64,000 bases of DNA. Origin: Amyloporia xantha (lineage: Eukaryota > Basidiomycota > Agaricomycetes > Polyporales > Adustoporiaceae). A model generated the notes under the pieces. It worked only from the letters and a program-made list of their open reading frames with translations, was not told the origin of the DNA and did no database searches. The DNA is taken from the NCBI GenBank assembly GCA_036971615.1, contig JAYKKR010000005.1, positions 310,001-374,000 of the forward strand, in the 5' to 3' direction. Positions 45,500-57,174 of the stretch are shown piece by piece. Position 1 is the first letter of the stretch, and each line of letters begins with the position of its first letter. The position numbers and the translations under genes were made by a program.

Positions 45500-48400
45500 A
45501 ACATAGAAGGCCGAATCTTGTTAAGATGCGATGAGTACGAGTGAAAGAGTGGGGGAGACGAAAGTTGAACATAGCCCGTTTAAGTAGGTCGCCACGCGCA
45601 AGGTTTGACATTCCAACTTATATGTCATTCTCGATCGTAAGTCACCATAATCGGAGAGTGCACTTCCAGATCGAGGACGCCTCGATCGATTCAAAACCGG
45701 GTGCGAGTGGAGTGTGCAACGTACAAAGAAGGGGAGGCGTGTTCCAGATGCCCTGCACTTTCTTAGTGCAAGCCTGAAACACGCTTATTCTTCAGTCGAG
45801 TTGACTTCCGCAACGAATTACAACGTGACTACACGTTCATCGTGAAAGCCTGTATCATGATGTTCAGAGGAAACACTGCATCGTCGATTCATCACTAGAA
45901 AATGTCTTCCACTTATACGAACGCTATTCAACATACATCATGAGATGTGCTACGTAGAATAAAGACAGGAGACGTACCATGGTGTGACACGAGCTATGAT
46001 GCATTATCACTCAAGGTCATCCCGCAGGTGCTTGGCTTGAACTGGTGTCCCGAATGGTCTCGTGTTTCAATAATATCCAAAGAATTAGGTAATATAGCGG
46101 CATACACTCCAGTTCGACTGTGATGGAGTGATGGTTCCGAAAAGTCCGAATTGCGGATGTTCGCTTCCAACACAAGGTAGGAAGCGCCTGGCATAACTCG
46201 TTCTCGGGACTGACAGGGTAGAGACACCCCCAGCAGAAATGATTTTGTATTGTGCTAACTGATCATCGTCCGAAACGCTTCTTGTCATCGGTCAAAATGT
46301 GCTTATATGCGCCGCCTGTCAGAGATCACCACTGCGCTTGTAAGGTCAATGCCATCGATGATGATCCTCCAGCTACATACCTTCACATAATGATATGACT
46401 CCAAGAACAACCAAATTAGAGCTCCCACCCCTAGCATCTTCTGTCAAAAGTAGCGATACGGGCGAAAAAATGTGACGCGCATAGTCTACCGCAATCAGAT
46501 TCGCTACCACGTATGAGTCTAGAGTCTCAGAGCATTTAGGAGAGTTCGTCGAGGCGATTCAAGACGACTCCTCAAGACAGCAACGTTATTGGAGGCAAGG
46601 ACGTGTACGAGCGTCTACACCCAGGGCGGCCCTTGCACGAGATGGGATCTGCAGATAGGGTTGCAACACAGCGGCTAAGCTTTCCCGTACCTGAACAGGT
46701 ACAAGCATTTGAATTGAAATTGAATGGCCACTCGCATTTGGCAATGCACTCGGCGCATATACTCTATATGCAGAGACTGAGGATCCTTTCTTTCAAATTC
46801 TCTTCCTTACTTTCTGCTTTGGTTAGTGCTCATTCTGGTAGAGGCGCTCGCATGGACCTTGAACGTGAGGTAGGTAGCCATAAGCTGCTGACGAACGTCG
46901 TGCTGCTGCAGCGTGCAGAACAACTTCTCGCGTTTCCTTCCAGCCAATGGCCACCTACGATAGCTGGTATGAAACGACACCGACCACTAGAAGAACAAGA
47001 GTCTGCGGTGCCGAGTGCAGTCCCCACAACACTCGTTGATCCGCTATGTTTTGTTTCGCCGGGCTTCCACCGACACGGCGACACCCACAGTGCAGATCGC
47101 TCGTCATTGGTACGTTCAACACTAACCGCACATCCTGTATATACTCTGCAGACTTCGCACGGAGGAAACGTTACCTCTGCGTTCATGCAGGCCTGTCCTG
47201 GCTAAAAGGTTTAAACCGGTATGTTCCTCGTTTCACTTCATCCTTCAAGTTGACGATTCACACGTAGGGCCGGGGGAAAAGTAGGGGGGGATTTGTTATG
47301 AGCCAAAGACAATTTTGATGGAGTCTGACTGATTCTATCGTCCGCAATCTAAAACCCGGAGAACGCCTCCACGGCGTGCGCGTTGACGAGAGGGTCGGGA
47401 ACGATATTGAACAAACGCAATAAACAATGCAAACACAATAAATAAATTGAGGGCACATCTCACAATCAACACATCTCCGCGAGCACAACCACCGCATATT
47501 ACTCATGTATCTCACCGTTTCAGTGTTTCCACGCCTGTTCGACGCAGCACCTACTAGTACTAATACCTCTGCCCGCCACTTGGCGCTCGCGTGCCCGAGT
47601 CCTCCTCGGCTGCGCAAACACGAGGCTCTGTTCGAGTGCAAACATCGATCCCGTTCGTTTCCATGCTGGATGCACGCGTCGGCCCGAGCACACTGTCATA
47701 CGGCATACGAAGGGCTAGAACCGGGCTGCGGGTTTTATGGGGTGTATAGAGTACGGCGTGCGCTGCTAGCTTGTTGCTAAGGCTGCCACCGTGCTTTCAG
47801 CTCTGCACCCCACAGCCCTGGCGGAGTTGCTTACCACTGTCTGTGATCGTGCTCTCTACACCTGCCACCTGGGGCGGCCCTCTACCGTGTACCCTCTGTC
47901 ACCGGCATCCGGTACAGTGTACACCCTCAGACCTGATGATGCCCTGCCAGTGGACTGCCGCCTGCGCTGTCGACTGTGCTGCCCGTGCTGAGTGGCAGCT
48001 GACAGATGCCGTCATGGAGCTGGTGCTCGCTTGTCACAGGTAGGGAGCCCAAGCAGGGAGCCCGGTCACTGACCACAATCTGTTCGTTTCAGCGGCAGTA
48101 GCACGGGATGTGTTGCTACCTACTCACGGGCCTCACCGGGCCTGTCTGGTATCGAGTGGACTACCAAGCTCCGGCGGATCTAGTCGTATCATTATTATCG
48201 TCAGTATCTTCAGCTACGTGCAGTTGCTGCGAGTCCAGCCAAGAGATCCAAGAGTCGGGAGAGTGGCGGACTCGACGCTGCACGCAGGGTAGGGCAACGC
48301 CCGGCCGAGAGATTCTTCCCTCTCGGCGGCCTCGCCGTGAGGAAGTGGAGAGTCGCGGTCTGAAATTCTAGCATGAAGGTTTGGGGCCCCAAAGACGGCC

Positions 48401-49033
48401 TCAGTAGACCGTCTATCGCTACCGTCACTCCATTTCTCCGGGCAGGAGTCGCATCTGGTGAGTGGCCGGGTGCAGAGTACAGAGCGGGCGAACGTATCCC
48501 CTCTCCCCTTACATTTTGCGCGGACCCCACCTGCGCGCGCTCGTTGATGGAGCAGAACGCCTACTGCATGTACAGTACACCGGAAATCAGAGCACAGATG
48601 ACATTACGAGGGCACGGAGAGACCGGCCGGTAATAGCTGCTGGAATGCAGCGGGGGCGAGGTGCATATGTTTTGGGGTGGCTTATACGTTATTATTCTCG
48701 GGCATTCGGTCGGTTAGGGACTTAGCGACACATGTCGAGGAGCAGCGGCAGTTGGGAACGGAAGCATCGCGATGGCATCTCGCCTTCTCTTCTTGCAGCG
48801 CCCGCGTCTGATTGGCTGGAGACGACGTCATGGTGGCGCATGGGCCCCATCTGAACCGCGTATTGCCCGAAAAGGACGACGGCCGGAGAAGCAGCGGGCA
48901 GTGTCACGGCGACAGGTCATGTGAGCGTCACGGCAGGGCGGCGGATCCTTATTACACACGGCGCCAACAGACGCCCGAATGCCCCACAGTACATTTCCCC
49001 GTACACAGGCGCTGCTCACTCACCACCGCCTTC
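45500..49033. other. gene-poor region, one weak open frame
   Basis: 3.5 kb with no confidently recognised gene. It contains one longer frame (46540-47205, own entry). The part 47750-48700 has G/C-rich short repeats (CTGTC, CTGCC and CACCGGGCCT-like strings) but no TIR, LTR or transposase could be identified. 48700-49033 should contain the promoter of the alpha-crystallin-domain gene. Confidence 0.4.
46540..47205 (+). CDS. unsupported open reading frame, possibly a gene relic
   Basis: Open for about 220 codons without an ATG at its beginning; the first ATG in frame is at 46642 (MGSADRVATQRLSFPVPEQV). No motif is recognised and no intron structure could be assigned. It contains AFELKLNGHSHLAMHSAHIL and MKRHRPLEEQESAVPSAVPT. 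It may be a fragment of a lineage-specific gene, or chance. Confidence 0.2.
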   Translation, partial: ESSSRRFKTTPQDSNVIGGKDVYERLHPGRPLHEMGSADRVATQRLSFPVPEQVQAFELKLNGHSHLAMHSAHILYMQRLRILSFKFSSLLSALVSAHSGRGARMDLEREVGSHKLLTNVVLLQRAEQLLAFPSSQWPPTIAGMKRHRPLEEQESAVPSAVPTTLVDPLCFVSPGFHRHGDTHSADRSSLVRSTLTAHPVYTLQTSHGGNVTSAFMQACPG

Positions 49034-51724
49034 ATGCCTCTACAAAACAGACCACCACCGTCTCCTGCTGAGGCTTCCTCCCCATCGTCCCCGACGCTCG
49101 CCCCCAAACGCCGCTCATATTCTGCTTCACGACCTCCGTTACGAACTGCCAGCTCCGATCCCGACTCGAGTCTAGCTATACCCTTCGAATCGCTCTCCCT
49201 ACAGGAGCAAAAAGAGTTTTGGAAACAGCACCAGGATACCCGCCACTGGATCGCAGACCCCCGAGCACGCGCACCGCAAGACCCGTCGATCGGCATTGAG
49301 CAGGAGCAGAATAGGGAGTACCTCGACGAGAGCATGTTCCACGACAGAATACGGGACGACCGTGGCAAGGGCAAGGGCACAGAGCGCAGTCCGACGATGC
49401 AGCATGGTAAGCACCCGTTTTGCGCCTGCAGTGGTACGTTGTCGAAGGCCCTTTGCCAGGCAGGCAGGCATGGCCGCAAGCTTGGCCGAGGGCTTGTGCA
49501 CGCATGTATGCGCGCCGGGAGGGTTGTCTGAGCGTGCGCCGGTGGCTGTGACTCAGCGCATTGCTCGCTGAGTTGGACGTGCCTATCGACGAGCTCCGGG
49601 ATCTTATGTTGTGCCGTTGCCATATTCGGCATGATGTCCGGATGGGGTGCGCCGTCGCGCCCGTCGCGAAGACGATGGTCAGCGTCCGTGTACATTATTT
49701 TGCCCGGCTAGCGCATCGATGGCTTCCATGCCGCTTCCTGCAGTCTCTCTGCGGCCGTCGTTGTGTACACGCGCAGTGTAGTGTTTCGTACATAGGGCCT
49801 GTGCGTAGATAGCAGCGGCGAGGATACGAGAAGACGGAGCGTGGCATTTGGGTGAAGGGCGATTGGGTTTTTGGCTCAGAGGTTCTTATCAGACGTTGCG
49901 GAGGTTCGCGTCGGTCTTCCTGGCACGTTGGCGTGTCCCTGCTGCTGCCGTCATTTCCGGCGCGAATGACCGACGAGCACGAGGCCGCGTGATCTTCGTC
50001 GTCCGTCGCCTGCACGTTTGTTTTTGCGTCTGTTTGTCGCACACATGCACCCACGGCCGCTCGACGGCTTGTACGGCTCACCCTCGCGCTTCCTCTCTTT
50101 CTCCCTTCTCCTTCTCCCCCCTCCACGAGCATGACTGACTGACGCCTCTCCCCTCCCCTTTCACCAGCTGCAGCGTCTCGCTATCGCACCCCAGCCTCGC
50201 CCACAACGACTGGCCCGCAGCGTCCCGATCTCCCTCATAGGACCTCGTCTTTCTCCAAGCGGCACGCCTCGTTCGACAGCCCGCGCGAGGTTCCCCTGCC
50301 GTACATGCCCCATTCGCATCACCTCTCCTATTCCAGCACGAGCAATGCGCCCCATTCGCACTCCCATTCACATTCGCACTCTCTCTCACACTCGCAGGCG
50401 AACGTGATGGCCGACAGTGACCCCGCCCACGCCATCTATGGCGCGTACGAGTGCGACCACCCGCCTGGCTCTGGTGCTGGCAGTGATCACGCGGGATCGG
50501 CGGGCTCGTCATCGTCGTCCAGCGATAGTCTTCCCACCGCGTCATCATCGTCATCCCCTCCGACAGGCCCGACATTATCCCGTGTCGACACCCCCATGGA
50601 CACCGGGGGCAGTGTGCCCGCCCTGACTCCCGCCACGACCGCCAGCCCGTACTACATGGACACAACGATCGCAGCATCGTCATCGCAGCTGAATGCGAAT
50701 GGCGCCTCATCGCAGCAACAAAGGGGCCCGCCTAGTCCCGTGCATCCATTCTCGCGCCCACACTCGTCCCCGGACACGTACGGCGCGCGGCAGGGTCCGC
50801 CTCGTATACATTCTCCGACGCCGGTCAGAGCCTCGGGTATGCCAGATCGCAGCTCCACGGCGAGTCTCCCTTTGCCCTACCACACGCCCTATCACACGTT
50901 GCCATCGGTCGCGAACGGAACGATTGTGGAAGATCGGGATACAAGTAGCAGTCGACCGTCGTTGCCGCAGCAACAGTCGTCATCCGCGGTGATGACGACG
51001 TCGTCGCAAGCTATATCGGTGCCGTCATACTTTGCGGGCCCCTCCCGATATCGATCACCATCGACGGATAATGAATGGCCAGAGGCCCGTCCGACATCGC
51101 CGCCGATATCACACCTCCTCGAGCGCGCGTACTCTGTGTCAGGGCTTTCATCATATGCTGGTTTTTCTTCGGAGCCTTCGCCAGAGTCGGCAGTTTTGCC
51201 TCCGCCTGCACCGCCCGTCGTTCTTACACCGCCACCGCCACCACTGAGTGAGGAGCGACACGACCAGGCCCCACATGAGCCCTTCTTGGCACATGCCCCT
51301 GCGCCGCATGATAGCTATATTGCTGTGGAGACAAATCCGAGGGAGTACAGGTTGCTAGTGAGGTTACCGGGATTCAGAAGGGATGCGATGTACGTTCATC
51401 ATTACCTTGTGGCACCTAGCGGACACTGACTACGGTGCGCAGCACACTATCGACGAGAAAAAGACGGATCTTGCATGTTGTTGCTGATTCTTGGGAGCCC
51501 AATGGAGGTGCGTTCATTGTGTTCCCCCCTGTGATAATAGACGCTTATGCTATCTGGTCATTTCCCCGTCATCTCTGATGTGCGTAGGTCACTTTGAGCG
51601 GCGTATATCCTTTGGGTACGACGCCGATCTGGCTCAAGTGCGCGCAGAGTTCGACGGCGAGTTCCTTCGGGTGATTGTTCCTCGCCGGAGCACACCGGTG
51701 GCTTTTTGGGGCATGCAGAACTGA
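49034..51724 (+). CDS. HSP20-like (alpha-crystallin domain) protein with long disordered N-terminus
   Basis: The last 100 residues are an alpha-crystallin-type domain: YRLLVRLPGFRRDAITLSTR, KRRILHVVADSWEPNGGHFE, RRISFGYDADLAQVRAEFDG, EFLRVIVPRR. This is the form found in large basidiomycete HSP20-like proteins. Exons 49034-49406, 50168-51389, 51443-51507 and 51588-51724 total 1797 nt, 598 aa. The N-terminal 450 residues are Ser/Pro-rich and look disordered, with a His-Ser run (HSHSHSHSHSLSHSQ) and Ser runs (SSSSSSDSLPTASSSSSPPT). Intron 1 is 761 bp, ten times the usual length here. The start is the first ATG of the open frame. A small heat-shock chaperone would be much shorter, so a scaffold or regulatory role is as likely as holdase activity; both are inference. 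Confidence 0.85.
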
Positions 51725-53458
51725 TCCCAATGGCCGCGCGATAAGCGCACCTTCGGTTCTGCCAGCTGTCCTTGGATGCCTCACACTGCCTCTGCCTCTG
51801 TCTCTGCCACTCTCGCATTCCCCGTTCCACGCATCGAGCACTATCACGGATATCTTTCGTCCGCATGTCAGGTTATCCTTACGCGATGCAGGGTCGCAGT
51901 CATGGCGAAGGAAGGACGACAGCAAAGCGCCGCACGGCTCGGCACGGCTCGGTACAGCATAGCTAGCCATCAGTGGACAGAAGAGCGCGTAATTATCACC
52001 TCACGACGTTCATGATTACCTCATCCTATATCGGCTTTGGCCTTAATTGACCCATTTACACTATCTACTGGTCTCATCACATCCGTCTCTTCCATCGTGT
52101 CATCTCGTTCCATTGATCAATCCCGGCATCCGTTCTCACCGCACAAGTAATGACATCGGCATTGGCATCGATTGCGCTCATGCACTCTTTTTCCGCCACT
52201 CGAGCGGCAGCATCGATACATGCGAGCAGGCTGAATCCATCCACACAGCATCCCTCCAACCTAATCTTGCCGGCTTCATACCGTCTGTCAACGTCCACCT
52301 GGTGCCCCCTTATGTCCGCAGGTATAGCATCGCATCACATCTGTACACCGCAGTGCCTACGCCGGACATTCCCTCCTCATAAAGCATATATATTCCGTGT
52401 ATCATCTGTCGCCGCTGTCCGGACTAGTGCACTCGTAGCTCGTCCGTTGTGCTCTGAATGTGCTCCCCACCCTCCCTCTGACGATCTCCCAACGTTTCTA
52501 TAAATCCAAATGCGTCATTCTATCTCTGCCCTATTTGCTGGTAACTTACATTTTATTGCTCCCCGCGCCCGCTCGCCCGTAAAATGACTACTATCCTCAG
52601 TTTTGTATCGTACGTGCCCGTGTCTTCCTCCGGTTCCCCGGCTGTTGTATATACCTCGTCTTGGATACCGTCACGCGTGCTGTCCTCCCTCCGATTGCCT
52701 TCTGCTCGCCTGCCCATGGATACTGCATTGCGCACCTCACCCGTAATATAACAGCACTGAAATGTTCTCCGTTCTCGTTTTGCTTTCGACTGGCTCAACT
52801 TTCCTGTTCACGGTCGTTGCACGCGGTGCCGGCTCACCCTCGGTATTGCCATTGCTATGTGTGGTATATATTATTTATTACATCCTTTGCTCCATTATGT
52901 CTCCCGTGTCTCATGTCTATATCTGACGCTTTTCTCCGATCGTTACATAGACTGTCCCAAAACATACCTCGCACAACTGCATGCAATAGAGTTTTACCTT
53001 CTAGATTTTGAATTTCCAACGCGCACAGCGCTGACTTCTGAGCAGACCCGGTATGTTGGCGAGCTCTGACGTCCGTGTGATGATGCGGGCTCTTGGTCTG
53101 GCAAATCCTAGTTTAGAAGGTGTGAATGAAAGAAACCGTTTGGCGCGTCGCTGTCTATCCAGCAGTCATGCCACGGAGGAGGGCCAAGTTCCTATCACAG
53201 GTCTCAATGCGGAGTCTGACATGAAATCTCATTGACCAATGTCCGTCGCACCACTCTTTTTCCGATAGCAGCACCCCTGCTCTCCTAATTTTTGTGTAGT
53301 TCACCGCTGGCACGGGTCTGTGCTTACACAACAGCTCGCAGTCTTCTCCGCCGCGCATCGCGGAATTCGCCGCGTGCACACGAATCGAGTGGCAGCCCCA
53401 TGACGCACCCGGATCAGGTGAAGCACCGGTGTACAACCGACGGAGCTTGAGCATGTTC
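51725..53458. other. intergenic between convergent HSP20-like and AFG1-like genes
   Basis: 1.7 kb, the shared 3' side of two convergent genes. It is pyrimidine-rich in parts and has open frames up to 110 codons, none with recognisable content. Nothing else supported. Confidence 0.5.
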
Positions 53459-55786
53459 TTACTCTCGTCCCTGACCACGATTACGATTGCTCGCCGGTGT
53501 TCCCTTCTCGTACACCTTCGCTCCGTGGCCCCAATCCTTCGCCCGTTCTCCCCAATCTTCCCGCACTCCCCATACGTGTGCCTCGCTCAATCGCGGAGCC
53601 TCTGGACGTCCTCCCGGCGGAGCATGCTCTTCGTTTGCAGCTTCGCTGGCAAAGTCGGCCGTCTCCTGGTCCGCAGAACCTCGGGACTGTGCCCAGTGTA
53701 GCGAGCGCTGATAGTGGGGACTATCGGGGAGGTGGGCAGATCCTTCCCACTTGCGCGAACTGAGGGGAAGAGGAGCCCACGGCTCTTCCTTGGCGTAACT
53801 CTCGCTCGTCATCTCGAGCAGCCGCGATAAGGCGCGCTTGAATGCAAATTGCTCGTCTTTGCCTGTGCGAAGAAGGGCAGTACGTGAGTACAATGTGCGA
53901 AGACTCGCCGGAGGCTCCGCTTACCAGAAAATATCGATAGTGTATCCAATGCGAGAGGGGACGCGGGCGCCTGCGGTGCTTCTGCCATGTTTGGCGTGTC
54001 ATAAGACGAGACATTGGGCCGGTACACGTCTTGAGTCTCCGCTACTGCTTCCGCCATCATCATATCTACATCGAGCGACTGACGAGTGCCTGGCGCACCA
54101 TCCACGTCCGATACGGGAGCGTCGGGGAAGAAGAGGTTTTCAGGCTCTGCCTCCGCGAGACAGACGAGCCTGCAGCGAGCTTCATAAAGCGCGTCGACGA
54201 GCGAGATGAAACGCCGAGCTTGGTTTTTGGCCGACAAGTGTAACACCGGTATGGAGGTTATTACTATGGTATGGAAGGTGGATGCCAGAGTCATGTAGTC
54301 AGCTGGCCCTAAGGACTGGAAGTGAAGTGTCAGTATCAGGGTACAATTCAAGAGATGCTGGAAACTACCTCGTCGCACAGCTCATTGAATGTAAATTTAC
54401 AAACACCGTCGGCAGACCACGGAACATGCAGTGGACGGCCAAAAACAACAAGGTTTGTTGAGCTAGGTGCTGTTGTATCGGTCAGACATGCTTGACGATA
54501 GTAGTTTGGTATACTCACATGCTTGGTCGAGAAGTACGCTTACTTGGTCGTCAAAATCCTGCTTCTGTCCATAAGTGAACCAAGTCTTCGCGACACCGCT
54601 ATTCGCACGGGTGACCCTCCAATCACGCTCAGAACGCATGATGAGGACCGGACATCTTGCCTTCAACGCCTCCACAAAGGGTTCCAGTCTATCCCTTTGG
54701 ACACCGTTCTTATAAAGGTCGTCCGGCACTTTATTCGAGCTCCCGACTATCACTCCACCCATGCGCCAGAACCACGAGAGCACGTCCGCGAGAAGTGTCG
54801 CGCTCGAAACGTCGAGCAGCTGGATCTCGTCGAATACAAGCAGCCAGTGCCGGAGGATGAGGCGCTGGGCTACGGTGAATGCGATGGTCGGCTGGACGGT
54901 TGGACCAAAGGAAAACATCCCGCCCGTCTTGCGCACCCATCGTGTCGGGAGAGAGCCTGATCGCAAAAGCTCTCGCCAGCGCTCGCGGATACTTCTGTCC
55001 CATGTAACAGGGGACGGTTCCTGGGGAGCTGGGTCCGCTAGATGAACAGAAGCCATGCGGTGCCGGGTCTCTTCCCATACGGCCCGGTATATCTCCAGCA
55101 CAAGTTCATTGTAGTGCTTGCGCGCCTTGAAGGGAGTTGGGATGGCAGCATACCACAAGTCAATGAGGAAGCTCTTGCCAGAACCAGGAGGGCCGATCAG
55201 CAGCAGACCCTAATCTGAGGTTAGGTATGGGCTATGTATGAAGAGTTGCCTTGCCTTCGGGGTAGTGAGTTCCGCGATTTCTTCTGCGTGGCTTCGAATG
55301 CGTACAAGCGCTTGATGTTCAGGGGTAGCGTCTAGCACCTCCGCGTCTGTCTCGCGAGTCCACCATGGGCGTAAGTTGACGTCTGAAGTGTTGCGTATGT
55401 TCTCAAGATATTGTGAAGGGATCGCCGGAGGGGCGTAATCATAGAGCTCCCTCTGCAACCTCCTGAGCTACTTACATCTCTGTCAGCACAATCCTATCTT
55501 TCTGAAAAGAGAGGGAGGCACCCACCTGCATAATAACTCTGATTTGTTCTTCGTCGTATTCTATCCTGCCTAGGGCGACCAGCCCCCTGTAGCGCTCGAG
55601 TAGGTCGATGGACTGAGGCAACTGCGATGCTTGGCTGGAATTCCGAGAAGTGGTCCCGTACAGCCGAACATAATCAGCATTGACAGACTTTAAAGAGCGG
55701 GTGTATGTGTCTGCGATGTAGGCGTCGGCCCAAGCCTGAGACCCTCGGAGGAGTATGCTCTTGATTAAGGGGTTGTGTCTCGACAT
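53459..55786 (-). CDS. AFG1: AFG1-like ATPase (LACE1 family)
   Basis: Mitochondrial AAA-type ATPase that helps degrade or assemble respiratory-chain proteins in the inner membrane. Starts at MSRHNPLIKSILLRGSQAWA; the Walker A loop is in GLLLIGPPGSGKSFLIDLWY and Walker B in HWLLVFDEIQLLDVSSATLL. Other family segments: WRMGGVIVGSSNKVPDDLYK, DRLEPFVEALKARCPVLIM, the stretch NLVVFGRPLHVPWSADGVCK, FTFNELCDE, PADYMTLASTFHTIVITSIP, and the C-terminal DEQFAFKRALSRLLEMTSES. The TAA at 53459-53461 ends a Gly/Arg tail. About seven introns; the order of pieces is right, not all junctions phased. No classical mitochondrial presequence was seen at this start, so an upstream exon is possible. Confidence 0.88.
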
Positions 55787-56805
55787 TATGATAGTACAGC
55801 GTGAGTTATTCTCTCGGGTTTGGATACCGGGAGAAACGTTAACTTTCTGCTCGTCTCATTGAAGGCACCTGAGACAGTGGGGTCAAGTTGATATAGTCAC
55901 AATAAGTATATGGAAAGATCACAAGGATATGAGCTCTGATTATTACAGCGTTCATGCTATAAGTTGCTCAGTTCATCGTCTAGCACTTTTGATTGCACAA
56001 TGACATACTACGACCCACGGGATGCAATTCTCCCACCAGGTTTTCGGACGCGGCAATATCCGAGATCACGAGGAGGACACGTGATCTTGTTGACACGCCT
56101 GCGTCGCCTCTTCTGCTCTACGTTTCCATCCTTCAGATATGATATGTACATAGAGTATATACGTAGTTGATGAGACAAGCGAAAGAGACAGGAATTGCTA
56201 TTAGATGTGTCCGCCATCATTGCATGGCAGACAGTACATGATAACTGGTTAGCTTAAGAAGGTCGCCAGCAGTGGTCTTGTGAAGTATGTGTGGAGTTGG
56301 TATGCAAGCAATTCAACGTTAACATGGCTGTTGAAGACACATGACTCATGGTGATTGAGGGGCATAATGAGCTATAACAGTTAACTGGAGAGCTTGGAGG
56401 TGCCAGCTCGCAATTTTTTGGGTTATCTTTTCATTTTTCCCTAGTGTTAAGTATGGAAGCTCAGTGAGCTGTGCACACACGGTGTGATCACGGCCCGATA
56501 TGCGCCCATCTCGAATTTTCAGCCCAGATGTGCGAACCGTGTAGGTATCGGTCGAAAATCTCCCATTTGATTCTATGTATGTCGCATTCTTTAGACTTCA
56601 AGTCTCAACTTATGCTGACGGTGCGCGGCTTGGTATGTATTATCAGTTTATCTAGATCTAAGCGCCCGTAGATCTCCGCGTCCGAAAACCTGGTGGGAGG
56701 ATTGCATGCTCTCTACGACCCCGTTGTTCGCAACGTTCATGATCCGAAGTCCGAAAGCGAAATCTGTCGCTTGTGAAATTGAGGCAAAGAGAATGGAAAT
56801 GACCA
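55787..56805. other. intergenic between AFG1-like gene and tRNA-Val
   Basis: Promoter of the AFG1-like gene at its left end; no gene supported in the rest, which is AT-richer than the surroundings. Confidence 0.5.
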
Positions 56806-56879
56806 GGGTCGGTGGCGTAGTTGGTTATCGCATCTGTCTAACACACAGAAGGTCCTCAGTTCGATCCTGGGCCGACTCA
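56806..56879 (+). tRNA. tRNA-Val (anticodon AAC), second copy
   Basis: 74 nt, intronless. Acceptor GGGTCGG/CCGACTC, anticodon arm TCTGT-CTAACAC-ACAGA (AAC), T-arm CTCAG-TTCGATC-CTGGG. It differs from the copy at 36109-36182 by one T-loop base (TTCGATC against TTCGAAC). A T-run follows about 20 nt downstream. Confidence 0.93.
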
Positions 56880-57174
56880 TACAATCCTGTAACTCCACCT
56901 TTTTCTTTTGATCGATTATAACATGTACACGTGGTAGACCTGAAAGAAGTCTCTGTAGTCAAGGGTTGAGCCACCCGCCAAGCCATGGCTTATTTGCCAG
57001 AGTGGATTATCGAGAACATGGACTTGAGGAATGCGTCGTCCCAGCGAACACTGTTGGCGCATCCCACGTTATCACTATTCGTAGACCGATGTAGATCAAT
57101 AGTGTAGCGCATCCAAAATAATAATTACAGCCAACAAGATTTCCGTCCGTGAAATATGAGATGAATTGCAGACG

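Noticed and set aside
47750..48730. Possible degenerate transposon in the gene-poor region
   Set aside because: No terminal repeats, target duplication or transposase-like motif could be found by eye; only short GC-rich repeats.
52047..52503. Overlapping plus-strand frames of about 110 codons downstream of the HSP20-like gene
   Set aside because: They overlap each other in different frames, resemble nothing, and lie in a pyrimidine-rich 3' region where long chance frames are common.
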